Of a stretch of DNA of 63,939 nt, positions 43,001-52,079 are shown piece after piece. The stretch spans positions 1-63,939 of the forward strand of contig CAZKDV010000003.1 in assembly GCA_964551645.1 (NCBI GenBank), written 5' to 3'. The notes under the pieces are model-generated. The model did not search any database and was not told the origin of the DNA. It saw only the letters and a program-made list of their open reading frames with translations. Source of the DNA: CAZKDV01 sp964551645 (GTDB lineage: Bacteria > Bacteroidota > Bacteroidia > Bacteroidales > DTU049). The stretch's first letter is position 1. Each line of letters opens with the position of its first letter. Both the position numbers and the translations under genes were made by a program.

Positions 43001-45013
43001 ATGAAAAAATCATTGACTACTTTATTTTTTCTTGTTCTAACACTTTGTGCGTTCAAGACTAGTATTCAAGCTCAAAATGTAGATTTTATTGCAGCAAATT
43101 TCCCCAATGACCCTAAGGGATTTAATGTTGCGTTGAAAAACTTTAATCAAGGAAATAATTATTTCTTGCTTGGAGAAACTATGTATCCTCAAGCGATGAA
43201 GTATTATCATTCGGCAAATAATTTCAATCCCAATAATGCTATTTTAAATTACAGAATGGGAATTTGTTATTATACTGAAGAAGATTTTGACAACGCAATT
43301 ACATATCTTGAAAAGGCAAAAAGTTTACAAGTTAAAGAAAATAAATTGCACTTTTATCTTGGTAGATTATATCACATGACTCATGAATTTGACAAAGGTT
43401 TAGAGCATTACAATGCTTATAAAACATCTATGGGTGCTGAATTTAATCCAGAAGAAGGTACATTAATTGAAAGATGTATTACGAATTGTACAAATGGAGC
43501 AGAATTAAAACGCAATCCGATAAATGTAACTATTGAAAATATTGGAAAAGCAATTAATTCAAGGTATCCTGAATACAATCCAATCATTTCAGCTGATGGA
43601 AATACCCTTTATTTCACATCTCGCAGACCTAATACTACAGGTAGCGGAAAAGCTCCAAGCGACAAACAGTATTATGAAGATATTTATATTTCAAAAAGAG
43701 ATGGTAACACTTGGAGCAGTCCTGAAAATCCAAGAATTCCGCTAAATACAAAAACTCATGACGCTACAGCTGGTATTTCTCCAGATGGAAATACTTTATT
43801 TGTGTATAAAGGCACATTAGGGGGAAACATATATCAAGCTCAAAGAAAAGACGGAAGTTGGACATCTCCTCAAAAAATGAATAAAAATATAAATTCTAGC
43901 AACCAAGAAACTTCTGCATCAGTTACTGCTGACGGTCAAACTTTATATTTTGTGAGTAATAGACCGGGTGGAGTTGGCGGTAAAGATATCTATATGTCAA
44001 CCAAAGATGATAAAGGAGAGTGGGGAGTAGCAACTTTAATACCAGGAAAAATAAATACAATTTATAACGAAGAAAATGCTTTCATTAGTCCAGATGGAAA
44101 AACCTTATATTTCAGCTCTGAAGGGCATAACTCAATGGGAGGCTATGATATTTTTAAAAGTACATTAGTAGATGGTAATTGGACAACTCCAGTAAATATT
44201 GGATATCCGATTAACACAGCAAGAGATGATGTTTTCTTTTCAATATCAGAAAACGGACATAGAGGTTATTACGCTTCTGCAAATTTTCAAGGATATGGAG
44301 ATAAAGATATTTATGAAATTTCATTCATAGATGTTATTGTTGAAGATGGTGGAGAAGTGTTGGCAGAGCTTAAAAAAGAAAATATAACTGAAATTATAGG
44401 CAAAGTGTTGGATAAAGAAACAAAACTTCCAATTAATGCAAAAATTACAGTTAATGACAAAGAAACAGGTGAATTAATCACTACTATCAATACCGGTCCA
44501 AGTGGTCAATATGGCTTAAAGTTATTACCGGGAAAATATTACGAAATTACCGTAAATGCTGATGGATATGTTTATCATTATGAAACACTTGACCTAATTG
44601 ATGTTGATGGTTATCAACAAGTTGGGAAAGATATTTACATGAATAAAATTGCAACTGTTTTTGCTATCGACCAAGGTATTAGACTTGACAACATATATTT
44701 TGATTTTGATAAATCTACACTTCGCCCTGAATCGTATAAGGAGTTAGACAAACTATTACAGTTTTTGAGAGATAATCCAACTATGCATGTTGAAATTTCA
44801 GGACATACAGATAGTAAAGGAACTGCTGCTTATAACAAGCAATTATCAACAAAAAGAGCAAAAGTTGTTGTTGATTATCTTGTAGGCAAAGGAATATCTG
44901 CTTCAAGATTAACTCATCAAGGATATGGATTTGATAAACCCGTTGCTTCAAATGATACAGAAGCAGGAAGACAACTTAATCGTCGTACAGAATTTAAAAT
45001 ATTGAAACTATAA
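43001..45013 (+). CDS. TPR / PD40 beta-propeller / OmpA-family protein (second PorE-like copy)
   Basis: A 670-residue envelope protein with signal peptide MKKSLTTLFFLVLTLCAFKT...IQAQ. TPR units (about 45-150; YPQAMKYYHSANNFNPNN, FDNAITYLEKAKSL) lead into PD40 propeller repeats (about 190-440; NPIISADGNTLYFTSRRP, SASVTADGQTLYFVSNRPGG, AFISPDGKTLYFSSEGH). A carboxypeptidase-regulatory-like domain follows (about 465-550; GKVLDKETKLPINAKITVND). The last domain is OmpA (about 560-670; ISGHTDSKGT and NRRTEFKILKL), the peptidoglycan grip. The length is close to the about 672 residues I recall for the type IX component PorE, though the lipobox of PorE is missing. It has its own promoter and terminator, unlike the operon copy at 2967-4913. 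Confidence 0.88.
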   Translation: MKKSLTTLFFLVLTLCAFKTSIQAQNVDFIAANFPNDPKGFNVALKNFNQGNNYFLLGETMYPQAMKYYHSANNFNPNNAILNYRMGICYYTEEDFDNAITYLEKAKSLQVKENKLHFYLGRLYHMTHEFDKGLEHYNAYKTSMGAEFNPEEGTLIERCITNCTNGAELKRNPINVTIENIGKAINSRYPEYNPIISADGNTLYFTSRRPNTTGSGKAPSDKQYYEDIYISKRDGNTWSSPENPRIPLNTKTHDATAGISPDGNTLFVYKGTLGGNIYQAQRKDGSWTSPQKMNKNINSSNQETSASVTADGQTLYFVSNRPGGVGGKDIYMSTKDDKGEWGVATLIPGKINTIYNEENAFISPDGKTLYFSSEGHNSMGGYDIFKSTLVDGNWTTPVNIGYPINTARDDVFFSISENGHRGYYASANFQGYGDKDIYEISFIDVIVEDGGEVLAELKKENITEIIGKVLDKETKLPINAKITVNDKETGELITTINTGPSGQYGLKLLPGKYYEITVNADGYVYHYETLDLIDVDGYQQVGKDIYMNKIATVFAIDQGIRLDNIYFDFDKSTLRPESYKELDKLLQFLRDNPTMHVEISGHTDSKGTAAYNKQLSTKRAKVVVDYLVGKGISASRLTHQGYGFDKPVASNDTEAGRQLNRRTEFKILKL

Positions 45014-45047
45014 AGTTTCGTTTTAGTTTTTCATAAAAAAAAGGAAA

Positions 45048-45080
45048 GTTCACTCTCTCATTAGGGAGTGGACTTTTTTA
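45048..45080 (+). terminator. intrinsic terminator of the PD40-OmpA gene
   Basis: GTTCACTCTCT (45048-45058), loop CATT, AGGGAGTGGAC (45063-45073) form an 11-bp stem with two G-U pairs, followed by a T run. A clear Rho-independent terminator 34 nt after the stop. Confidence 0.85.
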
Positions 45081-45091
45081 TTTTTCAAATA

Positions 45092-45120
45092 TTGATACAA
45101 ATAAAATATTATTACTTTTG
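45092..45120 (+). promoter_or_regulatory. promoter for the zinc-ribbon methyltransferase gene
   Basis: TTG at 45092-45094, an 18-nt spacer, then TACTTTTG at 45113-45120, a full -7 match. The ATG is 33 nt downstream. Confidence 0.6.
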
Positions 45121-45153
45121 CATTAGTATCATTAAACCAAAATTAAAGACGAT

Positions 45154-46137
45154 ATGAAATATACATTAGTTGATGAAGACTATATCCGTGGAGGCACACA
45201 AAAAGATGCGTATGAAAAAGATGAAGTTGAAACATGGAATTGTCCTTCATGTAATGCAGATAGTAGCGAGTTAATTTACAATGAAAGAAAAAATCTTGGA
45301 GTTGTTCGTTGCTCTAACTGTAAATTGATATATACCAATCCAAGAGCAAAAGAAGCAGAGCAAAACTATTTTGGAGAAGTAGATATTTTTTATCAAGAAG
45401 CTCGCTTGGTTTTCAATGGAAAAAAACCACACCATAGAGATAAAAACTATAATTCTGAATTAAAACACATTCAGAAATTCAAAGTATCGGGCAAACTTTT
45501 AGATATTGGCTCAAATATGGGTTTCTTTTTAAGAAAAGCTAAAGAAAAGGGTTTTGATACGCTTGGAGTTGAACCAGCACCTGCATTAGCAGAAATTGCA
45601 AAACAAAAATTTGACTTGAAAATTGTAAATTCATTTTTTAAAAAAGAATATTTTGAAGAAAAAAGTTTTGATGTAGTTACAATGATTGATGTACTTGAAC
45701 ATGTTACTATACCTAAAGAAATTCTTAAAGATATACATTATGTATTAAAAGATGATGGAATTTTATGCGTTAAAGTTCCTAACGGAAACTATAATGTTTT
45801 GAAATTGAAACTTGCTCGATTAATGAAAAAAGAACAAGCATTTGATATATTTGATTCTTACGAACATGTTGTTCACTATTCAATTAAAACAATGAAACAA
45901 ATGCTTGAGCAATGCGGATTAAAAGTGAAAAAAGTAATTATTCCTCTGCCAATTCATCCTCCTATTTGGGCTTCTTTAGTAGGGCATTATTATCAATATC
46001 CATCTCCATTCATTCTTGACTGGAAAAGAATAATCACTAGGAATATTTTTTATTTTATTGGGAAAGTAGAAAATGCTTTAAATGCTAAAGTAAGTTTTGG
46101 ACCTGACTTGATGTTTATTATCGAAAAAAAGGAATAA
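45154..46137 (+). CDS. class I SAM methyltransferase with N-terminal zinc ribbon
   Basis: A 327-residue protein. Residues of about 28-60 form a zinc-ribbon-like element with two Cys pairs (CPSCN and CSNCK). The methyltransferase core follows with motif I LLDIGSNMGFFLRKA (about 116-130), LGVEPAPALAEIA, then VVTMIDVLEHVTIPKEIL and ILCVKVPNGNYN. This zinc-ribbon-plus-methyltransferase layout is common in nucleotide-sugar C-methyltransferase and glycan clusters, but no sugar genes adjoin it here. Target unknown. It is a single gene between a terminator and the tryptophanase region. Confidence 0.84.
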   Translation: MKYTLVDEDYIRGGTQKDAYEKDEVETWNCPSCNADSSELIYNERKNLGVVRCSNCKLIYTNPRAKEAEQNYFGEVDIFYQEARLVFNGKKPHHRDKNYNSELKHIQKFKVSGKLLDIGSNMGFFLRKAKEKGFDTLGVEPAPALAEIAKQKFDLKIVNSFFKKEYFEEKSFDVVTMIDVLEHVTIPKEILKDIHYVLKDDGILCVKVPNGNYNVLKLKLARLMKKEQAFDIFDSYEHVVHYSIKTMKQMLEQCGLKVKKVIIPLPIHPPIWASLVGHYYQYPSPFILDWKRIITRNIFYFIGKVENALNAKVSFGPDLMFIIEKKE

Positions 46138-46161
46138 AACCTGCAATTATTAAAAATTTTG

Positions 46162-46169
46162 TAATTTTG
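46162..46169 (+). promoter_or_regulatory. -7 promoter element for the tryptophanase region
   Basis: TAATTTTG matches TAnnTTTG. It lies 21 nt before the 24-residue ORF and 150 nt before tnaA, so the tnaA transcript would carry a leader that includes the small ORF. No -33 at standard spacing is seen. Confidence 0.5.
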
Positions 46170-46190
46170 AAACATTGAAACAGTATAATT

Positions 46191-46265
46191 ATGCTTTCAA
46201 TACATATTTTAGTTAAAGCAAGAAATCGATTCAATAATATTAAGAGAAGAGATAGCTTCAAATAA
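46191..46265 (+). CDS. possible leader peptide ORF upstream of tryptophanase
   Basis: A 24-codon ORF from ATG to TAA, placed inside the predicted tnaA leader. It begins MLSIHILVKARNRF and ends with a basic run (IKRRDSFK). The E. coli leader TnaC is also 24 residues, and several positions agree (His5, Ile6, Val8, Lys18, Asp21). The key Trp12, Asp16 and Pro24 used for tryptophan-dependent ribosome stalling are absent. It may be a leader with a different signal, or a chance ORF in AT-rich DNA. Confidence 0.3.
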   Translation: MLSIHILVKARNRFNNIKRRDSFK

Positions 46266-46319
46266 TTTTTGCTATATCTCGGTTATTTACACAATTGTTT
46301 AATTTTAATTTATTGAATT

Positions 46320-47696
46320 ATGAATATTCCTTTTTCTGAATCGTATAAAATAAAAATGGTTGAACCCATATATAAAAGTTCATTTTTAGAGCGTGAACAA
46401 TGGATTAAAAATGTTCACTACAATTTATTTAACCTTCAAAGCAAACAAGTATTTATTGACTTGCTGACCGACTCGGGCACAGGAGCAATGAGTAACAATC
46501 AATGGTCGGCAATGATGCTTGGAGACGAAAGTTATGCCGGTGCATCTTCGTATTACAATTTAAAAAATGCTATTGAAGATATACTCGGATTTCCTTATTT
46601 TTTGCCTACACACCAAGGAAGAGCTGCCGAAAATGTATTATTTTCTACAATATTAAAAGAAGGTGATGTCGTCCCCGGAAATTCTCACTTTGATACTACT
46701 AAGGGACATATTGAGTTTCGCAAAGCTAAGGCTATTGACTGCTCAATTGATGAAGCATTTGATATTAATATACAGCATCCTTTTAAGGGAAATATTGATA
46801 TTGAAAAGTTGCGTGATGTTATAAAAACTTATACTCCTGCTAAAATTCCTTGCATTTTAATTACGGTTACTTGCAACACTTCGGGAGGGCAGCCGGTTTC
46901 AATTGAAAACATGAAACAAGTTAGTGAACTAGCAAAAGAATATAATATCCCTATTATGTATGATTCTGCTCGTTTTGCCGAGAATGCCTATTTTATTAAA
47001 ACTCGTGAACTTGGATACGAAACAAAAACAATTAAGGAAATAGTCAAGGAAATGTTTTCGTATGCCGATATTATGACTATGAGTAGCAAAAAAGATGCTA
47101 TAGTAAATATGGGCGGTTTTGTTGCTATGCGTTCAAAAGAACTATTTCAAAAAGCAAGCGTTTTTAATATTATTTTCGAAGGATATATAACTTATGGCGG
47201 AATGTGCGGTAGAGATATGAATGCTCTTGCTGTTGGACTTGATGAAGGAACCGAATTTGATTATCTTGAAACAAGAATTCAACAAGTTGAGTACCTTGGG
47301 AATAAACTGATTGAGTGGGGCATACCAATTCAGAAACCAATAGGCGGACATGCTATTTTTATTGATGCAGTTAAGTTTTTGCCTAATCTGCCTAAAGAAG
47401 AACTTATTGCTCAAACATTGGCAATTGAACTATATAAAGAGGCAGGTATTAGAGGGGTTGAGGTAGGCACTTTATTGGCTGACAGAGACCCGATAAGCAA
47501 AGAAAACAGATATCCAAAGTTGGAATTTGTGCGTTTAGCAATTCCAAGAAGAGTATATACCAATAATCACATGGATGTAGTTGTTGCTGCTACTAAAAAT
47601 GTATTTGACAGAAGAGAAAGTATTAAAAGTGGCTACAAAATCAAGTATGAAGCCCCAATTATGCGACATTTTACTATTGAATTAGAAAAATGTTAA
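46320..47696 (+). CDS. tnaA: tryptophanase
   Basis: A 458-residue PLP enzyme that splits tryptophan into indole, pyruvate and ammonia. The PLP lysine is in MSSKKDAIV (Lys about 259), and YDSARFAENAYF and THQGRAAEN are conserved. It must be separated from tyrosine phenol-lyase: Asp125 in FDTTKGH (Thr in the lyase), Val in GVEVGTLL (Arg in the lyase) and His in MRHFTIEL (Phe in the lyase) all match tryptophanase, so that call is preferred. No tryptophan permease gene adjoins it. It converges on clpB. A 150-nt leader with a small ORF precedes it. Confidence 0.92.
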   Translation: MNIPFSESYKIKMVEPIYKSSFLEREQWIKNVHYNLFNLQSKQVFIDLLTDSGTGAMSNNQWSAMMLGDESYAGASSYYNLKNAIEDILGFPYFLPTHQGRAAENVLFSTILKEGDVVPGNSHFDTTKGHIEFRKAKAIDCSIDEAFDINIQHPFKGNIDIEKLRDVIKTYTPAKIPCILITVTCNTSGGQPVSIENMKQVSELAKEYNIPIMYDSARFAENAYFIKTRELGYETKTIKEIVKEMFSYADIMTMSSKKDAIVNMGGFVAMRSKELFQKASVFNIIFEGYITYGGMCGRDMNALAVGLDEGTEFDYLETRIQQVEYLGNKLIEWGIPIQKPIGGHAIFIDAVKFLPNLPKEELIAQTLAIELYKEAGIRGVEVGTLLADRDPISKENRYPKLEFVRLAIPRRVYTNNHMDVVVAATKNVFDRRESIKSGYKIKYEAPIMRHFTIELEKC

Positions 47697-47735
47697 TTGG
47701 CAAGTAAATATTTTTAATTGTTAAGATGGAAGATA

Positions 47736-50333
47736 TTATTCTTTTTTATCATAAAAAATAAACTTATCATCAATTATATCAAAAACTATTGTTTTTTCTT
47801 TGCTAATTGTTCCTGATAGTATCATTTTGGACAATTCGTTAAGTACTTTTGTCTGTATTAGTCGTTTGAGTGGTCTTGCTCCTAATAGTGGGTCGTAGCC
47901 CATGTCGGCAAGTATTTGAATGGCATTTTCAGTTGGTTCAAGCATAATGTTGTTTTTTTGCAAAAGATTTTGAACTTGGCTGAAAATTATTTTTACAATT
48001 TCTTTAATTTCTTCTTTTGTAAGAGGCTTAAACATAATTATCTCATCAATTCTGTTGAGAAATTCGGGACGGAGACTGCGTCTTAGCAATTCCATTAAAT
48101 TATCTTTGGTTTGTTGAAAAATCTTTTGTTCATTATTTTTATCAAGTTTGCTAAAATTATCTTGTATAATATCTGACCCAAGATTTGAGGTCATAATTAT
48201 TATTGTGTTTTTAAAGTTTATGGTTCTGCCTTTATTGTCTGTGAGCCTTCCATCGTCTAAAACTTGGAGTAGCACATTAAATACATCAGGGTGAGCTTTT
48301 TCAAATTCATCAAACAGCACAATACTATATGGTTTGCGTCTGACGGCTTCGCTTAATTGTCCACTTTCGTCATAGCCAACATAGCCCGGAGGCGCTCCAA
48401 TTAGGCGAGAAATAGAATGTCGCTCTTGATATTCTGACATATCTATTCTAACAATATTATGTTCATCATTAAATAATAACTCTGCTAATGCTTTGGCTAA
48501 TTCGGTTTTTCCAACGCCTGTTGAACCTAAGAAAATAAAAGAACCAACAGGTCGCTTTGGGTCTTGTAGTCCGGCACGATTGCGTCTGATGGCATCGGCA
48601 ACTGCATTTAGGGCAACATCTTGTCCAACAACTCTTTTATGTAATTCATCTTCTAATGTCAGTAATTTTTCTCTTTCGCTTTGCATCATTTTTGAAACGG
48701 GAATGCCAGTCCACCGTGCAACAACTTCGGCAATTTGGTTAGCATCAACTTCTTCTGTAATCAATGACTTTTCTTGCTGAAGGTTTGATAATTCTTGAGT
48801 TAGTTCTTGAAGTTTTTGTTCATTTTCAATGATTTTACCATAACGGAGTTCAGCTACTTTGCCATAATCTCCATCTAATTCATATTGCTCGGCTTGAAAC
48901 TTATAGTCTTCTATTTTTCTTTTACATTCTTGAATTTCATCAACGATTAATTTTTCTGATCCCCATTTTGATTTAATTTCGTTTCGTTCTTGTGATAATT
49001 GGGCTATTTCTTGAGAAAGATTTTCTAATTTTTTAGTATCATTTTCTCGCTTTATTGCTTCTCGTTCAATTTCCAACTGTCTAATTTTTCTTTCCATTTC
49101 GTCAAGTTCTTCAGGAACAGAGTTTATTTCAAGTCGCAATTTAGCGGCTGCTTCATCAATAAGGTCAATAGCTTTGTCGGGCAAAAACCGGTCTGTAATA
49201 TATCGCTCTGAAAGTTCAACTGCTGCAATAATTGCTTCGTCCATAATCCTGACTTGGTGATGGGTTTCGTAGCGTTCTTTCAAACCTCTGAGAATTGAAA
49301 TTGCTGCGTTTGCATCAGGTTCTTCTATCAACACTAATTGAAATCTTCTTTCTAAGGCTTTATCTTTTTCAAAATATTTTTGATATTCTTTTAGTGTTGT
49401 GGCACCTATTGCGTGTAATTCGCCCCGTGAAAGAGGAGGTTTCAGAATATTGGCGGCATCCATGGCTCCTTCTGAAGCACCAGCACCCACAAGAGTATGT
49501 ATTTCGTCAATGAAAAGAATAACTTCTCCGTTTGAGTCAACAACTTCTTTAATGACGCTTTTTAGGCGTTCTTCAAACTCTCCTTTATATTTTGCGCCAG
49601 CAATTAAGGCACTCATATCTAAGGAGTATAATTGTTTGCTTTTTAAGTTGTCCGGAATGTCGCCTTTGATTATTCTTTGTGCTAATCCTTCTGCAATAGC
49701 TGTTTTTCCAACTCCGGGTTCTCCGATTAGTATAGGATTGTTTTTTGTTCGTCTTGAAAGAATTTGCAAAACTCTGCGTATTTCTTCATCTCTACCAATA
49801 ACTGGGTCAAGTTTCCCATTTTTTGCCATATTGTTCAGGTTTTTTGCAAATCTGTTTAAAGCATTATATGTATTTTCTACATTTGGATTATCAACTTTTT
49901 TGCCCTTTCGTAGTTCTTCAATTGTGTTTAACAACAATTTTTCGTTTAAGCCTGCATCTTTTAATATTTTTGCTATTTCTCCGTTTGATTTGAGAAGTCC
50001 AATCATAAGATGCTCCAGCGAAACAAAATCGTCTTGCATATTTTTCATGCTTTGTAGCGCGTTTTGAATAACCGTATTTGCCGAAGAACTTAAATATTGC
50101 TGACCCCCGCTAACTTTTGGATATTTTTCTAATATTTTATCTGTGATACTTGTGATGGCATATTGATTTATATTTGCTTTTTTGAATATAAATCCGCTTA
50201 TATCGGCATCATTTAATAATATTGATTTCAGAATATGTGTATCCTCAACTGCTTGGTGGCTTAGCTCCATTGCAATTTGAATAGCACCTTCAATTATTTC
50301 TTTTGATTTAATTGTAAAATTTTGAAAATTCAT
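47736..50333 (-). CDS. clpB: ATP-dependent chaperone ClpB
   Basis: An 865-residue hexameric disaggregase that works with DnaK to rescue aggregated proteins. The N-terminal double Clp-N domain spans about 1-140. AAA+ domain 1 has Walker A GEPGVGKT (about 206-213). A long coiled-coil middle domain covers about 400-530. AAA+ domain 2 has GSTGVGKT (about 610-617) and Walker B DEFEKAHPDV. The C-terminal D2-small domain ends normally. The length matches typical ClpB, and the M-domain separates it from ClpA/ClpC. Its promoter has a -7 box at 50371-50378; no heat-shock inverted repeat was recognised. Confidence 0.97.
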   Translation of the reverse strand: MNFQNFTIKSKEIIEGAIQIAMELSHQAVEDTHILKSILLNDADISGFIFKKANINQYAITSITDKILEKYPKVSGGQQYLSSSANTVIQNALQSMKNMQDDFVSLEHLMIGLLKSNGEIAKILKDAGLNEKLLLNTIEELRKGKKVDNPNVENTYNALNRFAKNLNNMAKNGKLDPVIGRDEEIRRVLQILSRRTKNNPILIGEPGVGKTAIAEGLAQRIIKGDIPDNLKSKQLYSLDMSALIAGAKYKGEFEERLKSVIKEVVDSNGEVILFIDEIHTLVGAGASEGAMDAANILKPPLSRGELHAIGATTLKEYQKYFEKDKALERRFQLVLIEEPDANAAISILRGLKERYETHHQVRIMDEAIIAAVELSERYITDRFLPDKAIDLIDEAAAKLRLEINSVPEELDEMERKIRQLEIEREAIKRENDTKKLENLSQEIAQLSQERNEIKSKWGSEKLIVDEIQECKRKIEDYKFQAEQYELDGDYGKVAELRYGKIIENEQKLQELTQELSNLQQEKSLITEEVDANQIAEVVARWTGIPVSKMMQSEREKLLTLEDELHKRVVGQDVALNAVADAIRRNRAGLQDPKRPVGSFIFLGSTGVGKTELAKALAELLFNDEHNIVRIDMSEYQERHSISRLIGAPPGYVGYDESGQLSEAVRRKPYSIVLFDEFEKAHPDVFNVLLQVLDDGRLTDNKGRTINFKNTIIIMTSNLGSDIIQDNFSKLDKNNEQKIFQQTKDNLMELLRRSLRPEFLNRIDEIIMFKPLTKEEIKEIVKIIFSQVQNLLQKNNIMLEPTENAIQILADMGYDPLLGARPLKRLIQTKVLNELSKMILSGTISKEKTIVFDIIDDKFIFYDKKE

Positions 50334-50370
50334 AATAGTATTTGTTCTAAAATATTCGCTATTAAAATAT

Positions 50371-50378
50371 CAAATATA
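50371..50378 (-). promoter_or_regulatory. -7 promoter element for clpB
   Basis: Minus-strand TATATTTG matches TAnnTTTG, 37 nt before the clpB ATG. No -33 TTTG at standard spacing. Confidence 0.5.
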
Positions 50379-50462
50379 CTGCCAATCGCAAATTAGCACC
50401 TATTTATGTCATTTTGTCAAGAGATAAATAAAATATTCACATTATGATATCGTAAAATTTTT

Positions 50463-50470
50463 TACTTTTG
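50463..50470 (+). promoter_or_regulatory. -7 promoter element for prs-rplY
   Basis: TACTTTTG ends only 12 nt before the prs ATG at 50483, so the transcript would be almost leaderless. No -33 TTTG at standard spacing. Confidence 0.5.
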
Positions 50471-50482
50471 CAAAAAACAACC

Positions 50483-51430
50483 ATGGAACCTAAAGTATTG
50501 TTATTTTCTGGTAATGAATCAAAGTATTTAGCAGATAAAATTGCTAAAAATTATGGTACAAGATTAGGAAAAATTTCATATACAAAGTTTAGTGATGGTG
50601 AGTTTGAAGTTTCATACGAAGAAACTGTTCGTGGTGCTGAATTGTACATTATTCAATCTACATTTTCTCCAATAGACAACTTATTTGAGTTGCTATTGTT
50701 GATTGATGCGGCAAAGCGGGCTTCTGCACATCACATTTGTGCTGTTATTCCTTATTTTGGTTATGCAAGACAGGACAGAAAAAGTAAGCCCAGAGTATCA
50801 ATAGGAGCTAAATTAATTGCTAATTTATTAGAGGCAGCCGGAGTTGATAAGGTTATTACTATGGATTTGCATGCTGACCAAATTCAAGGCTTTTTTGATG
50901 TTCCTGTTGACCACCTTTATGCTTCTTCAATATTTGTTCCTTATTTACAAAGTTTAAATATCCCAAATTTAACTATAGCTTCTCCTGATACGGGTGGCAC
51001 AAAAAGGGCAAATGCTTATTCTCGTTTCTTGAATACAGATATGGTTATTTGCCATAAACAACGCGAACAAGCAAATGTTATTAGCGATATGGTTCTTATT
51101 GGAGATGTGAAAGGAAAAAATGTTGTATTATTAGATGATATTATTGATACTGCCGGAACAATAACCAAAGCTGCAGGTTTAATTAAAGATGCAGGAGCAA
51201 ATTCGGTTAGAGCATTATGCACTCATGCTCTTTTAACAGGAAATGCAATAGAAAAAATTAATGATTCAGCATTATCAGAAGTGATAGTTACTGACACCAT
51301 TCCTTTGAAAGATAAATGTTCGCCAAAGATTACAGTATTATCAGTTGCACATTTGTTTTCCGATGTAATACAAAGAAATATTAAGTGCGAATCAATTAGC
51401 ACACATTTTAATATAAATACAATAATTTAA
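50483..51430 (+). CDS. prs: ribose-phosphate pyrophosphokinase
   Basis: A 315-residue enzyme that makes PRPP from ribose-5-phosphate and ATP for nucleotide, histidine and tryptophan synthesis. The flexible loop and ATP region FSDGEFEVSYEETVRG, the RQDRKSKPRVSIGAKL segment, and the PRPP-binding VVLLDDIIDTAGTITKA are all present. The ATG at 50483 was chosen because an upstream TTG lies inside the promoter -7 box. The ribosomal protein L25 gene follows 32 nt later, the usual prs-L25 pairing. Confidence 0.95.
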   Translation: MEPKVLLFSGNESKYLADKIAKNYGTRLGKISYTKFSDGEFEVSYEETVRGAELYIIQSTFSPIDNLFELLLLIDAAKRASAHHICAVIPYFGYARQDRKSKPRVSIGAKLIANLLEAAGVDKVITMDLHADQIQGFFDVPVDHLYASSIFVPYLQSLNIPNLTIASPDTGGTKRANAYSRFLNTDMVICHKQREQANVISDMVLIGDVKGKNVVLLDDIIDTAGTITKAAGLIKDAGANSVRALCTHALLTGNAIEKINDSALSEVIVTDTIPLKDKCSPKITVLSVAHLFSDVIQRNIKCESISTHFNINTII

Positions 51431-51462
51431 AACAATTTTTTAACAATTAAATTTTTACACAA

Positions 51463-52068
51463 ATGAAAACAGTATCTATTAGCGGCTCTCCAAGAAAGAG
51501 CGTAGGGAAAAAAGATGCACAAAGGCTTAGAGTTAAAGGATTAGTTCCTTGCGTTGTTTACGGCGGAAAAGAACAAATCCATTTTTCTACTGACGAAAGA
51601 TCTTTTAATAAAATTATTTTTACTCCCGAAGTTTGTTTTGTTGAAATAGACTTAGACGGTAAAATATACAGAACTATTTTGCAAGATGCACAATATCATC
51701 CTACTACAGATAAAATTATTCATGCCGATTTTTTAGAACTATTAGATGGTAAGCACATTAAACTTGAAGTTCCGGTTAGATTAACAGGCACATCTCCCGG
51801 CGTTCTTAAAGGTGGTAAATTAAACCTAAAACAAAGAAAATTGTTAGTGAGAGCCTTACCTGCAAATATGCCCGAAGAAATTGTCATTTCAATCGGAAAG
51901 TTGGATATCGGACACGGTGTTAAGATTAAGGAATTGAAAACTAATAATTTTGATTTGCTACAAAATGACAGAACTTTAGTAGTTCAAATTCTTAAAAGTC
52001 GTGCTACAGATGCTGCAACTACTGAAGATGATAGCGAAGGAGAAACTGCCGAAACTTCAGAAGAATAA
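51463..52068 (+). CDS. rplY: 50S ribosomal protein L25/general stress protein Ctc
   Basis: A 201-residue two-domain L25 (TL5/CTC type) that binds 5S rRNA in the large ribosomal subunit. The N-terminal L25 domain has RKSVGKKDAQRLRVKGLVPCVVYGGKEQ. The C-terminal beta domain has PVRLTGTSPGVLKGGKLNLK and VKIKELKTNNFDL, followed by an acidic tail rich in Glu, Asp and Thr. It is cotranscribed with prs in all likelihood, and converges on the ProX gene with an 11-nt gap. Confidence 0.94.
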   Translation: MKTVSISGSPRKSVGKKDAQRLRVKGLVPCVVYGGKEQIHFSTDERSFNKIIFTPEVCFVEIDLDGKIYRTILQDAQYHPTTDKIIHADFLELLDGKHIKLEVPVRLTGTSPGVLKGGKLNLKQRKLLVRALPANMPEEIVISIGKLDIGHGVKIKELKTNNFDLLQNDRTLVVQILKSRATDAATTEDDSEGETAETSEE

Positions 52069-52079
52069 AAACTTATTAA

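Noticed and set aside
46320..47696. tyrosine phenol-lyase as an alternative to tryptophanase
   Set aside because: Asp125, Val in GVEVG and His in MRHFT are tryptophanase-type; the lyase has Thr, Arg and Phe at these sites.
49399..50067. 222-residue open frame on the plus strand inside clpB
   Set aside because: It is the antisense shadow of a secure clpB gene and its composition (many Ser, Phe, Pro) has no family pattern.
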